A DNA stretch of 64,000 bases from Eledone cirrhosa (GCA_964016885.1 OZ024743.1:339922907-339986906); one strand, 5' to 3'. Positions 44,903 to 57,447 are shown, counted from the stretch's first letter. The notes: generated from the letters alone by a model not told the origin. A program made the numbers and translations.

Positions 44903-45088
44903 GTGGATTGGCAGTATCGGTAGAGAGTCGGACGCCATGCTTTGACGCATAGAGTTACGGCCCTTGCCATTCTGAGTTCAAATCCCGCCGAGGTTAACTT
45001 TGCCTTTCATCCTTACGGGGTCGATAAAATAAAGTACCAGTAATACACTGGGTAATTTGATGGCCTTATGCCAAAAGTAGAAACAAAT
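44903..45088 (+). mobile_element. tRNA-derived SINE, type A, with 16-bp target-site duplication
   Basis: Head ggtggattggcagtatcggt, a Pol III B-box-like block (gagttcaaatcccgcc), then tcggggtcgataaaata-type body and tail ccttatgccaaaagtagaaa. The 16 bp attattatttgttgcg occurs directly on both sides (44887-44902 and 45089-45104), so both ends are defined and the insertion is recent. It lies about 330 bp upstream of the zinc-finger leader exon. Confidence 0.9.
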
Positions 45089-45417
45089 ATTATTATTTGT
45101 TGCGTTAAGGATGTTGGATTAAGTTTTCTTTTTTTTGTGTGATATTCTTTCAATTAATCAACTCCCAGTCATCTCTATCAGCTTTAAAAAAAAAATTTGT
45201 TGCTGACATTGACTGATTTCTGATAAAACTTTGTCACTAATTTTACAATAATCTTTTAAATTAAACCCAATGGTACTAATCTGACTTTGAGATTGTGAAA
45301 TTTCACACTAGCTGCTTAATTCAGTCCTAAACATTTACATCAGAAGCACACATAACACTATCAATTACACATCCTTATTGTTTATTACATACTAAAGTTT
45401 ACTTTCTTTAATTCCAG

Positions 45418-45709
45418 AACAGAAATTATGAAACGTGGAATTCTACCAGAAGATGTCATAATTCAAACAATACTGACTAAAATAACCAGTGTGTGGTATA
45501 TTTATTACCATCGTCTGAGGGGGACAATGTGATGTAAGACAGATATATCTACAGTATACAGATAATTCTAGGGTAACCATTTAGTTATGATATGAGTGAC
45601 ATTAAGAAGAAGCTATTTTCTCACAGAAATAACTAATTCACTTGAAGAAAATATATTCTATTTTGGAATTTATTAGAAGAAATGCTTGTGTTAAAGTGTT
45701 ATTAATCAG
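45418..45709 (+). other. 5' untranslated leader of the 567-aa zinc-finger gene
   Basis: The segment starts right after a strong acceptor (tttctttaattccag) and runs 292 nt to the start codon. Stops occur in the coding frame, so it is not translated with the fingers. Several blocks (tcataattcaa, ccagtgtgt, tctgaggg..acaatgtgat, gttattaa) recur in order in the leader of the second zinc-finger gene, including the acceptor itself. Confidence 0.7.
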
Positions 45710-47413
45710 ATGATGCTTCAGATGGAGAAAATACTTTACAAGTGTGATATTTGTGGGAAAGAATTTTCTCATAATTATAGATTATCAAATCACAAGCGTA
45801 TTCATACAGGTGAACATTTATACAATTGTGAAATCTGTGGTAAAGGATTTTCTTTCAAAAGTGCCTTAACTGATCATGTTCGTACTCACACTGGAGACAA
45901 ACCATATGTTTGTGAGATCTGTGGGAGAGCATTTTCTCGTAGCAATAATTTAGCAACGCACAGCAACATACATTCTGAAGATAAGACATACCAATGTGAT
46001 ATTTGTGGAAAAAAACTTTCTTGTAGACGTTCCTTAACAGAACATGTACGTACTCACACAGGAGAAAAACCATATAAGTGTGATAAATGTGAGAAGTCTT
46101 TTTCACGTAGTGGAGAATTGTCACTTCATAAACATACTCATACAGATGGAACACCATATCGCTGTAAATTTTGTGGATTAGCATTTATGCAAAAGACTTT
46201 GTTATCACATCATAAAGTTATTCACACTGGGAAAGATATATACACCTGTGAAAGTTGTGGCAAAGCTTTTTCTAGATGGGTTCCTTTTAAACGTCATAAA
46301 CTTATTCACAAAGCAAAACAATACATATGTGAAGTCTGTGGAAAAGCATTTTCTTGTAAAAATATATTATCATATCACAAACGTATTCACTCTGGGGATA
46401 AAGCATATCAATGTGAAATTTGTGGGAAAACATTTTCTTTTAATTATCAGTTGTTACTTCACAAAACTGTCCACACAGGAAATCCATTCACCTGTGAGAT
46501 TTGTGGGAAATCATTTTTTTCTAACAATTACCTAATGGATCATAAACGTATTCACACAGGAGAAAAACCACACCAGTGTGAAATATGTGGAAAATCCTTT
46601 TCTTGTAAGAGTAACTTATCATTTCATAAACGTAATCATGACATAAATAAATCTTTGCAGTGTAAAATTTGTGGTAAAACATTTTCTTATGCTTACCAAT
46701 TATCAGCTCATGAATGTTCTTACACAAATGAAAAATATTCATGTGAAATTTGTGGTAAAGAATTTTTTAGTAACCATAAATTGTCAAATCATAAACGCAC
46801 TCATGTAAGTGAAAAACCATATAAATGTGACGTTTGTGAGAAAGCATTTTCTTTCAATTATAAATTAACCATTCATAAATACATTCATACAGGGGAAAAG
46901 CCATACCAGTGTGAAATTTGTGGAAAATCATTTGCTTACAATTATAAATTAACAAATCATGTACGTAGTCATACTGGAGAAAAACCATACAACTGTGATA
47001 TATGTGACAAATCTTATTCCACATGCAGCCTTTTAACAGATCATAAACGTTATCACACAGGAGAAAAACCTTATACCTGTGACATTTGTGAGGAAGCATT
47101 TACTAGTAGCAAGAAATTATTGCATCATAAACATCTTCATACAGGAGAGAAACCATATCGCTGTGACCTATGTGGAAATGCATTTTCTCATCCTTCTGGG
47201 GTATCTATTCATAAACGTATTATCCATGAAGGAATAAAACCCTACCCCTGTGACACTTGTGGAGAAGCTTTTCCTACTCGTAGAAAGTTATCACGTCATA
47301 AACGTAGTCATCCTATAAACTCATCATCATCACCATTACCATCATCATCATTACAACTAACATCATATCAATATGAAAATTGTGTTCAAACTGCAGTGAA
47401 AGTGGAACACTAA
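45710..47413 (+). CDS. C2H2 zinc-finger protein, 567 aa, 19 finger units
   Basis: A single uninterrupted ORF of tandem Kruppel-type fingers (C-x2-C-x12-H-x3/4-H) joined by TGEKPY-like linkers. Fingers run from YKCDICGKEFSHN near residue 9 almost to residue 538, followed by a Ser-rich tail. I count 19 units; unit 12 (SLQCKICGKTF ... AHECSYTNE) lacks the expected final His and is probably weak or inactive. Such proteins are nuclear DNA-binding regulators; target and partners are unknown. No KRAB, BTB or ZAD domain is visible. The coding exon follows a splice acceptor at 45417, so 5' exons are untranslated or lie upstream. A homologous gene lies 11 kb downstream. Confidence 0.95.
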   Translation: MMLQMEKILYKCDICGKEFSHNYRLSNHKRIHTGEHLYNCEICGKGFSFKSALTDHVRTHTGDKPYVCEICGRAFSRSNNLATHSNIHSEDKTYQCDICGKKLSCRRSLTEHVRTHTGEKPYKCDKCEKSFSRSGELSLHKHTHTDGTPYRCKFCGLAFMQKTLLSHHKVIHTGKDIYTCESCGKAFSRWVPFKRHKLIHKAKQYICEVCGKAFSCKNILSYHKRIHSGDKAYQCEICGKTFSFNYQLLLHKTVHTGNPFTCEICGKSFFSNNYLMDHKRIHTGEKPHQCEICGKSFSCKSNLSFHKRNHDINKSLQCKICGKTFSYAYQLSAHECSYTNEKYSCEICGKEFFSNHKLSNHKRTHVSEKPYKCDVCEKAFSFNYKLTIHKYIHTGEKPYQCEICGKSFAYNYKLTNHVRSHTGEKPYNCDICDKSYSTCSLLTDHKRYHTGEKPYTCDICEEAFTSSKKLLHHKHLHTGEKPYRCDLCGNAFSHPSGVSIHKRIIHEGIKPYPCDTCGEAFPTRRKLSRHKRSHPINSSSSPLPSSSLQLTSYQYENCVQTAVKVEH

Positions 47414-47737
47414 CATTGTGGTATTTTCTTAAAACTACAATATATAAATTTTTATAGGTATATAAACGTTGTTATTATTGAGATGTTTATGTAAATCTCC
47501 ATTGATATGGTATTTAATCATTATCACCATCGTTTGATTGCAGTAGCAGACAATCACTTTCATTTTCCAACCATTACAGCTTTCATAATCAGTTGTGATC
47601 CTGTGGATGGATAATTAGCTCTGGTCATTTGTGGGATATGAATCCCTAAGCAGAATTTGAAATCAGAATGGAAAGTGCCAGAACAGATACTGTAAGGTAT
47701 ATCTTCTAACATTCTAACAATTCTGTCAATCCACTAC

Positions 47738-47870
47738 TTTGGAGTAGTACTTTATTTTATAGACCCTGGAAGGATGAAAGTCAATTATGACCATGGCAGG
47801 ATTTGAACTCAGAGCAGAAAGCCAGAACAAATACCATGGTATCATGGTATTTAATACCTTATCTTACCTT
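47738..47870 (-). repeat. SINE type A fragment, inverted, downstream of zinc-finger gene
   Basis: agtactttattttatagacc, aggatgaaag, then gcaggatttgaactcagagc: body and B-box read in reverse; head degraded. Confidence 0.6.
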
Positions 47871-48027
47871 CCTTCCAGCTGCTCTACTTAACAATACACC
47901 AATGTCTTGTCACCCTATAACATTAGTAATTTACCATGTTGTTTCTTGTATTTTATATAAAGTGACAACAGTGCTGCCAAAGTATCACAGTGATACTTCC
48001 CTTTGATATTCACCCCAATTGTTTCTC

Positions 48028-48256
48028 TTAACACTTTAACATTTGCATTACTCAATATATACTATTGTATTTTTGTGGTAAACACTTTATCTTACATAAT
48101 TATCTCACATAATATCAAATCTATGAGATTTTTATGTTATCTTTTTCGAGAAAAATACCATAACGTCTGTATGAACGGTCAGTTACGGCCAATTTGAACA
48201 GAAAGAGGTGAGAGAGTTCTGGCCGGATATGGCCAGTTTAAATGCTAAAGCGTTAA
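48028..48256 (-). mobile_element. TTAA MITE, family 1, copy 4
   Basis: TTAA-bounded, 229 bp, oriented like copy 2; ends ggccggatatggccagttta followed by aatgctaaagcgttaa. It lies about 600 bp downstream of the 567-aa zinc-finger gene. Confidence 0.8.
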
Positions 48257-49090
48257 GCAAAAGTGAGAAAGGCTCATAGATCCTGTAAGTTCTCTGAGAC
48301 TGCTGATGTTGACATGAGGAACATGTTTAGCTCCAATCTTTTTTAGTCATTGTCTGTAGAGAAAACATTGGGTGGATGCATCAATTAGTTGCAGTTCCAG
48401 AGAAGAAGGATTGGAAAGTGGGTGACATAGAGTTACCATTATTTGAGATGCAGAGATATATGTGGAAGGGATTTCTAGTTAAAAGGGGGTGGAAAAGCAG
48501 CAACAATTCTGGCAACAATAGAAAACATGCAGCTTGGGGGTGAGTTAGCAAGTAAGGGTTTAGTTATCATAATAATGACATTTTCATGGCCTTCTAGGTT
48601 TGTGTATGTTGTAGCTCTGCAACAAAATATTGTCAGATATATATTTCCTAATAAAAATGTTAATTATTTATAGAATGTTATATTTGCTATTATTTTACAC
48701 TTGTCTTATGTAAAAAAAGGTTTACAAGTTGCTGAGCATCACAAGAACAAGTAGGAGAAAGGCCATTAAGCTAGCCTCTGAGGCAGCAGAAGTAACTTTA
48801 AGGTGGCAGAGGCTCAGAAGAGGTGAACTATCAATGGAGCAATGCTATCTGGGTGAGGGTGTCTGATATTTAAAGGACCAAAATATCTAATGACTATGTA
48901 ACACCACTGGTGAATTATCCAGGTGCATCACAAGATGATGTTTGAAGAAAATTTAAAAGTAATTTTGAAACTAAATATTTTAGTCATTTCCGAAGGTCAT
49001 AGACGTCACTATGTGCCAAATATTATATGTAGATCTCATCATATCACATTGAGGAAACTGTGAGGTGTTCACAAATAGTTTATTAAAACC
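48257..49090. other. No gene recognised
   Basis: A purine-rich block at 48400-48560 and 48720-48860 without an open frame; nothing identifiable. Confidence 0.5.
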
Positions 49091-49498
49091 GATTAAGTAC
49101 TCAGGTTTTACGCTGTAGTATTGCATAATGATCTATCAGTTATCTCCTTTTATGTAACTTAATGGGCTTGTTTACATTTCTTAGAGACTTGATAGATTTG
49201 GACATTCTCAAAGTATTATTTAACAGCGAAATAATTTCTTAATTAATATAGTTATAAATATAAACATGATTAAGTACTCAGGTTTTACGTTGTAGTATTG
49301 CATAATGATCTATCAGTTATCTCCCTTTATGTAACTTAATGGGCTTGTTTACATTTCTTAGAGACTTGATAGATTTCGAAAGTCTGATAGCAAAAAGCAA
49401 AACTGTCTGCGTGAAGACAAGATTGATTTGGACATTCTGAAAGTATTATTTAACAGCGAAATAATTTCTTAATTAATATAGTTATAAATATAAACATG
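49091..49498. repeat. Tandem duplication of about 177 bp, second copy 54 bp longer
   Basis: Copy 1 is 49091-49267 and copy 2 is 49268-49498, both starting gattaagtactcaggtttta and ending ttataaatataaacat. Copy 2 has an extra segment after gatagattt (about 49375-49428). Confidence 0.9.
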
Positions 49499-49516
49499 GG
49501 CATCATTGACTATAAA

Positions 49517-52500
49517 TTAGGGTTGCACCGATAATCAAATTGGCCTATTACTGATTAATCGACCATATCTTATTGGTTGATACCGATTAATAGACTGCCG
49601 ATTATCTATAATGTAATCATATATTGTAATATGTAAATACGTCTTATAATTAGCTGTAGGTAATGTATTATAATATTTCATAATTAATCACAATTACGGA
49701 ATTACTATTTGAGAGTACGTGATGACACAAATTAGGTTGATTTTATAGTAGGAGGTAATAAGAAAGTGGCTATGCTCTGAAAATGAAGAAATTTTGATGT
49801 TTTTACATTATAATTGATGAGTACTTAAATTGGATCATTACATATTTTTTCTTTGAGTAAGTGAAAATAGAAGGAATCAATATTACTGGAAAATGTTTGA
49901 ATACCTTTAAATAATCATATAATCAAAATCTTTGTAATTTTAAAGTTAATTCCTTATTAAAAGATAATTAAACACCCTTTCAGATGGATCTTGAGACCTT
50001 TAAAATACAGGGAGTTATGCTCCAAGGGCAATCATAGGTAATTTCTAGTTTTGTAGATTGTGGGAAATGTTTTTCTACATGTTGACTTTTCTGGGTGGGA
50101 AATGACAACGGACTGGGTGGAGTAGGAATTATGTTAGCTGAAAAATGGGTAGATAAGGTAATTGACGCAAATCGAGTGAATGACAGGATAATTAAAATAA
50201 GACTAGTTCTAAATAGAACTACTGTGACAATAATATCCGCTTATGCACCCCAATTTGGTCTACCTGACGTTATAAAGGACAGGTTCTATGGGTCGTTAAT
50301 GCACACTACCTCCCAAATAATTGACAGCGACTACTTAATTATTACTGGCGACCAAAACGGTCACGTTGGACAACATAGTGATAGCTATGATGGAATCTAT
50401 GGAGGCTATGGGTTTGGTAATAGAAATGAGGAAGGCTTCAGAATCCTGGAATTCTGTGACGCTAATAACCTAACTATCTGTAACACAAACTTCAAAAAAC
50501 GAGAAAATCACTTGATCACCTATAGATCAGGGGAACACGCCAGCCAGATAGATTATATCCTTACTAGAAGACGTGACAAAGTGTCTGTTGTAAACACTAA
50601 ATCCCTCCCCCGTAAAGAATGCACCTCCCAACATAGCCTAGTAGTTAGTGACCGCATAGTCAAGACTAGACGTACTCGACGACAGAGGAGGACTACCTCG
50701 AGGAGAAGAATATGGAAGTTGAAGGACCCCATAGCCAATGACAAATTTAAAAGCTTATTACTTGATGCCTTTGACAATAAGGAAGAGCAATTAGAGACGT
50801 ACAATATAGAGGAACAGTGGGAATTTTCTTGAAAGTGAACCTGCTGAAAGCGACGGATGAAATCTGTGGCTGGAGCAGACCTATTGACAGGAGGAGAGTA
50901 ACTTGGTGGTGGAGCAGTAAGGCGGAGGAGACAATCAAGGCTAAAAAGCAGGCTTGGAAAGTATGGCAGGATGGGGGAAGTAGAGAACACTATCAAGTGG
51001 TCAGGGGAGAAGTGTACCTTGCAAAAAGGGAAGCAGAGGATAGAAAGTTCAAGCATGTTCTACAACGTGAGGTGTTCAGGATTGCTAGACAATGTATCAA
51101 GGAAAACCGTGATATTGTCGGGGAGAAGTGTGTCCGTAATGATAATGGTGTACTTGCTCTCACTGATACTGATAAGAAGGTAGCTTGGAAGTGTCACTAC
51201 GAGAGACTATTAAATGAGGAGAATAAATGGGGAAAAGATAGTCTGCCCCAAATCGATCCAATAGAAGGACCAGCGGTGCAAGTTAAAGGTAGTATAATAA
51301 GTAAGGCAATCAAAGATATGAAGACAAGCAAGGCAGCTGGGCCTTCGGAGATAGTTGCTGAGATGTTGAAAGCATCTGGAATGGTGGGACATACTATGGT
51401 CACCCGTATAGTAAACCAAGTAATACAGAATGGGGTCATACCAAAAGACTGGCGTAGCAGCATCATCATTAACTGCTACAAGGGTAAAGGGGATGCTCAA
51501 GATAGGGGAAACTATAGAGGCATTAAGTTAGTTGACCAGGTCATGAAGGTCACAGAAAAAAGGAAAGAAGGTCACAGGAGAAGTACCTAGCTAAAAGTAA
51601 ACCCTTAGCTTTTATAGCCCTGGGGAAAGCCTTTGACAGAGTCCCCCGCTCCATTATCTGGTGGGCTCTTAGAAAACTAGATGTAGATGAATGGCTTGTG
51701 AGAGCTATACAAGCCATGTATAAAGAAACAGTCAGTAAGGTTAGAATTAACAATGAATATAGTGAAGAATTTAGTGTAAAAGTTGGTGTTCATCAAGGCT
51801 CTGTCCTTAGCCCCCTCCTATTTATTATTGCCCTTCAGGCTATAACAGAGGAGTTTAAGACCGGCTGCCCATGGGAACTCCTACATGCAGATGATCTAAC
51901 TCTCATAGCTGAATCTATGGCTGAACTAGAGAAGAAATTCCAAACATGGAAGCATGGCCTAGAATCAAAAGGCCTTAAAGTTAACTTGTCTAAGACTAAA
52001 GTTCTAGTTTGTAGAAAGGAAAATAGGGCACAGGTGCCCTCTGGGAAATGGCCATGCTCAGTGTGTAGGAAAGGAATAGGTAGAAATTCCATTTTATGTC
52101 CCAATGCAAACTATGGGTACATAAAAGATGTAGTGGGATCAAAGGTAAATTATCTAAGAACGTAGATTTTATATGCGGCCGATGCTCAGGTGCAATAAGT
52201 AGCCCACAGGATACTAGCTCCTTCTATTGCCCAGATCGTTCTATAGAAATGGTGGACACTTTCCGTTACCTGGATGACAAAAATCAGCAGTGGTGGAGGG
52301 TGCTCTGGAAGTACAGTAGCCAGAGTCAGAACGGGATGGAAAAAGTTCAGAGAACTTATACCGTTGTTGACCACAAAAGGTTTCTCTCTTAAAATGAAAG
52401 GCAGATTGTATGATGTCTGTATACGAACAGCAATGCTACATGGCAGTGAGACATGGGCATTGTGTGCAGAGGACTTGCGCAGACTGGAAAGGAACGAAGC

Positions 52501-53395
52501 ATGCATGCTCCGTTGGATGTGTAATAGTAATATACTGAACGGCAAAGCATAAATGAACTAAATAAGAAATTAGGAATAAGAGGGATCAGATGCTGTTTAC
52601 TTGAGAGAAGACTACGTTGGTATGGTCATGTGATGCGCATGAAAGACGACAGCTGTATAAAAAAGTGCAGGGCGATCAAAATTGATGGAAGTTACAGAGT
52701 AGGTAGATCCAGAAAAACCTGGGACGATTTGATAAATTCCGACCTTATACACTTGCACCTCTCTAAGACAATGTCACTGGACCGAGATCTTTGGCGCCAC
52801 GCAGTAATACAGAAGCCCCGCCTTGCCTATATACAAAGCGAAACCTACAGTCAGTAGGCACCTCTTAACCAAATATACACCCCAATCCACTACTCCATCC
52901 TCCTCCCACCCTCTCTCTGTAAAGTTGGTACCAGAACATCCAGTCCAAATAAATGAGAAAATGAGATCGAGATCGTGTAGGTGTCACGACAAAGAAACAA
53001 ACAGTCCTCCTGTAATGTGGCCGTGTAGCTAAAACGGTAAAAAGTTCCCAGTCCACACTGTAAATGTGGTTGGTGTTAGGAAGGGCATCCAGCCATAGAA
53101 AACCTGCCAGATACAGTCCTATATGAGCGAGACACGGTCACTCGACCAACCTTGCCTCAAATTGGGACAACTTCCGTCTAACCCATGCTAGCGTGGAAAA
53201 TGGACGTTAAACGATGACGATGATGAGTCCAATGTGTTTTTAGAATTTCTCTGCCACCTATAATTTTCTTGCTCCAAAACAATAATGGCTAGCTAGCAAA
53301 ACTAATTAATTAGCAAAAAAGTCGATACTGGTTAATTGACAAAATGATCGATATGGTTGATATTGATTATTTGACAATTAATCGGTGCATAGTAT
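49517..53395. mobile_element. Possible hAT-like non-autonomous element interrupted by the RTE copy
   Basis: The left edge reads gggttgcaccgataatcaa, followed by several gattaat/cgattaat motifs. The right edge reads tcgatatggttgatattgat ... acaattaatcggtgca, i.e. the reverse complement begins tgcaccgattaattgt. The truncated RTE lies between. Matching termini with a GCACCGATTAAT core suggest a TIR element with a nested LINE; no clear 8-bp target duplication was found. Confidence 0.45.
50085..53226 (+). mobile_element. Second RTE copy, 5'-truncated and decayed
   Basis: Same family and direction as the 18-kb copy. Homology begins at [16 protein letters not shown], so about 60 N-terminal endonuclease residues are missing. 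Frameshifts occur near 50826 (T-run), 52100 and 52280, and an internal deletion at about 51566-51570 removes the segment between QVMKVTEK and EKYLAKSK, including the [10 protein letters not shown] motif. The RT core ([16 protein letters not shown] in place of YADDL) and C-terminal domain remain readable. The tail at about 52930-53226 has one repeat unit and ends gacgttaaacgatgacgatgatga. It cannot encode an active protein. Confidence 0.9.
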
Positions 53396-53554
53396 AAGAT
53401 CTTAAAATAAAATTTTTTTTTTATATCTCGTCCAATTAACTGTCTTTATTTCACATATTCCGCTCAATACACACATATGCACAAATCAACAAAAGAACCC
53501 TAATATGTATATGCACGATGAATCTGGTGACTTTTTTGCCCACTTATTCCTGGG

Positions 53555-54590
53555 AAGCTTGTGACAGCAGAGTTCTCAAGCGCACCTTCCAGTGGGTCAT
53601 TCAGAAACCAAGCTCATAGATGTTATCCACCCATCTTGCTTGATGTCTTCCTCAGGGTTGCCTGCTGGTTGGTTTTGTCCCAATAAACTGTCTAGCAATT
53701 CTTTCCTCAGATATTCTCACCACTTGTCCATAGTATTGGAGTTGTGATCTCTCAATTCAGAGAAGTGGCAGCTCTGCCTGAAGCGAATCTCTGATCTCTG
53801 ACCTATGCATTTTATCAAGTAATGTTACTCCAAAGACACTTTGGAGCTACCCCATTTAGGCTGCTTGTATTTGTGATCATATTTTTGGGGTCATTACCCA
53901 AGATTCATGACCATAGGTAAAGGTGGGCATGAATACTAAATTGAAGATAATGAATTTGGCTTTTACACCTACTTCCCTTCTGATGACCGTATAACTGAAG
54001 TTGGGCAAGATATTTTCGCTTTGTTATTTCGAGATCTGTTGACAAGGATGTCCATAGATATTTACAGTAAGACTGACATTTTAACTTAATTAAGAAAAAA
54101 AAACCTCCCAAAACTATATTAAGTTTATATAACTTTGATTTCTAAGAAAGTTTAGTCTCCATTGGCACCCATAATCTAAAGAGTTCACAACTACTTATTT
54201 ATCAGTTAAGAATTGGATTGCAGTGTAGAGTAAGTACTAAGACAGCTCTTTGGTCGAGTATTAGTCCAGTACTAGGATCAATACTTCCTATATATCTCTT
54301 TTTCACTTCTTCTCTATTACTCTCACTCCTTTGGAAAAGACCCTTTGGAGGAACCTCATTACCATAAGTAAGGGTTGGCACAAATACTGAATTGCAGATA
54401 GTGAGTTTGGCTTTTGCACCTACCTCCCTTCTGATTACCGAATCCTGAAGCTGGTAAATTACTGTACCAGTTCCTGCAACTCTTGCACTTAATTCAGTTT
54501 CTGGCCTTTCATTACTTGTAAACACCGCCATGAGATACATAAACTTCTCCATCTGCTTCAGTGGAACTCCACAAATAACCTTATTTGTGG
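53555..54590 (-). mobile_element. Antisense LINE pieces (second LINE family)
   Basis: Two minus-strand blocks: 53555-54000 matches the C-terminal part seen at 39.1 kb and the end of the thumb; 54330-54590 repeats the thumb (TELSARVAGTGTVIYQLQ, REVGAKAKLTICNSVFVPTL). Part of the thumb therefore occurs twice, so these are probably two insertions or a rearranged one. Non-functional. Confidence 0.7.
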
Positions 54591-54599
54591 TGACTCAAC

Positions 54600-57440
54600 C
54601 CTCTACAAATACCAACCGAATTTCCCCCATAACACGTTCAGACTTAAAAAAAAAAACTACTCTTAATAAATAAATAATAATAAAAATAAATAAAAACGAC
54701 TGGACTATTGATCATATGTTTGCTTCATCGGGGGGTAACCTGAGACGAAACAATATATAGCCGATAAACATAGGTTCCAGACACATGAGCTGACGAGGGA
54801 ACCTTAATCCTAACTCTAACATGTTTACACGCATTGAATCCAATGAATCTGACGATATATTTTCGTTTTCTTATTTCAAGCTCTAATGTCAAGAATCCCC
54901 ATCCACACCATATCTTTATTTAAGAGAGTAAGGTGTGATTTTAAAGATATTTTGCTGTTGTTTCTAGCACGTTGAATGACAATACAAAAGCATACTCGTT
55001 ATTTCATCACCAGTTACCTTATGGTAGTAACCAGCTGGCGGCGACAGGTATTGATAATGATACTAGATTGTGTTTTGTGTGAAAGTATGTTGTTTATGAC
55101 ATAAGGTAACTAAAATGTAAAATGTCACTATTATGTCAAAATTTTAACAGAAAATTGACGAAAGGTAACAAATATGGTATTTGTACAATTTCGTTCTCTT
55201 TTCATTTATATTTATCATAAACAACCATTTTCTTCATCTTTTTTGTTGTTGTAATTTCTGTTCATTATTTGTTGATTTAATGTACTAAATATTGATCATA
55301 TTTACAATGGTAGAATTGATATAACTAACTCTGTTTGATTCTTTCAAAATTAGAGAAAAGTCAATAAAATGGGAATCACAATAATGGGGATTGTAAAAAC
55401 ACATCTTGGCTTTCCCGAATTACCGAAATGAACAAAAGAGTGAGAAAATATAGTAAAATGTAAATGACTGGATGGGTCGGAATCTGCTTAACGTTACAGT
55501 GTCAGATTTTATAAGAGAAGAAATAAGACAGTCGCATTTATATATATTTAAAATTATCGTTAGTTAAGTGTGTATTTCCGGCCTGTCATTTTCCATTGTA
55601 TTCAGCTGTTGAGGGGTGGATATATATATATATACCTATGTTGGATCAGCGGTGGATGTGTGTGTGTGTATATATATAAACACGTTACTATATCAGTAGA
55701 TCAGGGACATTGAAAGGATGTGGAATGGGGTTTAACGATGTAGGGTGCTTAAAGAGACGAGAGGTAAGTTAAGGTGTTTGCTGATTAATGTTGTAATTGC
55801 TGAGAATTTACGAATTGTTGGTGGCATCTGTATGGTTGCTCGACATGCTAAAAATAGCAACCAGATTCCCTTAGTATCACACCTTTGATAGTATAGTCCT
55901 AGATACTTTGTATCTTAAAGATAAAGGCATGATTGTCACAACTGGAATGTCTTTGACAACAGCTGACAATAAGTTAAATAACAACAGCTGTTTAGCTGCA
56001 GGTCAGCTTTCATCCAGTAAACCAATGATCAAAGCCATGACCATCCCGTCTTATAATTAGATATAGTGCATTTAGAACTGCATTATCTAATATGTCGTAG
56101 TTTTAACACATACACGTCCATTTATTAGCTCCTTTTACCGTTATCTTATCTGTTTTAGCGGTGTGTTGTGTGACATGACTATCGACTTAGTCATATCAAA
56201 CGTGCAGCCACAATATTTATTACGTATAATTTAACAACCTTATGTAATTGTTTTTTTCACTTTGGAAATGCATATAGAATATAATGGGACGTAATATTTG
56301 ATGCCTGGGTACTTTTTAATCGACAGTATCCGGACCGCTACTTTACAGCAGTCAGCACACCTCAGCAATAATCATTCACATTTTTATATTCATATTTATG
56401 ACTCTTTTTATTGGTTTGTTCTTTTTATTGAATAACTAAACGTGGTACATTTTCAAAGAGCAGAATGTAATATTGGTTGACCGTTTCATAGACACTGTCA
56501 AAGTAATTATGCATAAATATAAATAATTTATATTTTAAAAAGGAGAAAAACGTGAGAGAAGACGCACATTCATTCATATACCACTTTTTAAAAAAAATTA
56601 ATTACATTTTGATGATTTGGACAATTTTTAGTACAATGGAAGAATATTCGAAAACAAGAAATATGTTTTCTTGTAGTTTATCTTATACAATAGTTATTTA
56701 TACTGCTATCAGTTTGATATGTAAGCTATCGGTTTGATATGAAACGGAAGGCTGCAGAGATGTTTACGAGATACGTTATAATCAACAAACTTAATGACAG
56801 AAAGAGACAAAACAAAATTTGATTATTTTTTTAAAACTTGCCCGTGCCTTATATTGAGTGCTGCATTGCTATTTAAGTTGGGTTACCTCGACTACTTCGC
56901 TGTTTAACTTGGCTTAATATATATATATATATAATGCTGTGCTTTGCATTTTGCTGGGGTTAACGTATTTACATTTTTTATATAGAAACATTGTTTTATT
57001 TTTCATATCTATTTTATAATGATTGTTGTTCATAATTATAATAGAAAGTGTTTTTAATTATACATAAGGTAAACATTGAAAGTGGAAAGAGAGAAATGCC
57101 GCATATGCTCGTGTATATGTATCTTTTTCCCACGAAAATTGCAGTGAAAAACCAGCAAGTGACTTATTTTATTGGACCTACAAAACCGCAATTCAAAATA
57201 TTTGGTACATTGTAAATGATGCATGTAATATGGGGGTGCAATTTATACACGAGTATATGCAGAATGTTGACTTGGCAATGTGCGTGACAGTTCTTCTTGT
57301 GGTTCCTAGTCAGTCCAGCAACATATGGTACACAGGTTGTTTTTGTTTAGCCACTGGTCAAACCCAATATAGCAGACGTATGATTAAAGGTGTTAAAACC
57401 GAGATAATCCCCGTCTATATATCTATGACTATATTATGCA
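54600..57440. other. Long stretch without a recognised gene upstream of the second zinc-finger gene
   Basis: AT-rich, with (TA)n at 55619 and 55670. A donor-like gag|gtaagt at about 55761 and, upstream of the first gene, gcg|gtaaga at about 44174 could end untranslated first exons; this is speculative. Confidence 0.4.
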
Positions 57441-57447
57441 ATAGAGT

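Noticed and set aside
44903..45088. Possible functional tRNA gene
   Set aside because: The A/B-box-like head continues into a SINE body and tail and has a retrotransposition target duplication; no complete cloverleaf.
45855..47099. Minus-strand and shifted ORFs in the zinc-finger gene
   Set aside because: Shadows created by the periodic finger coding sequence.
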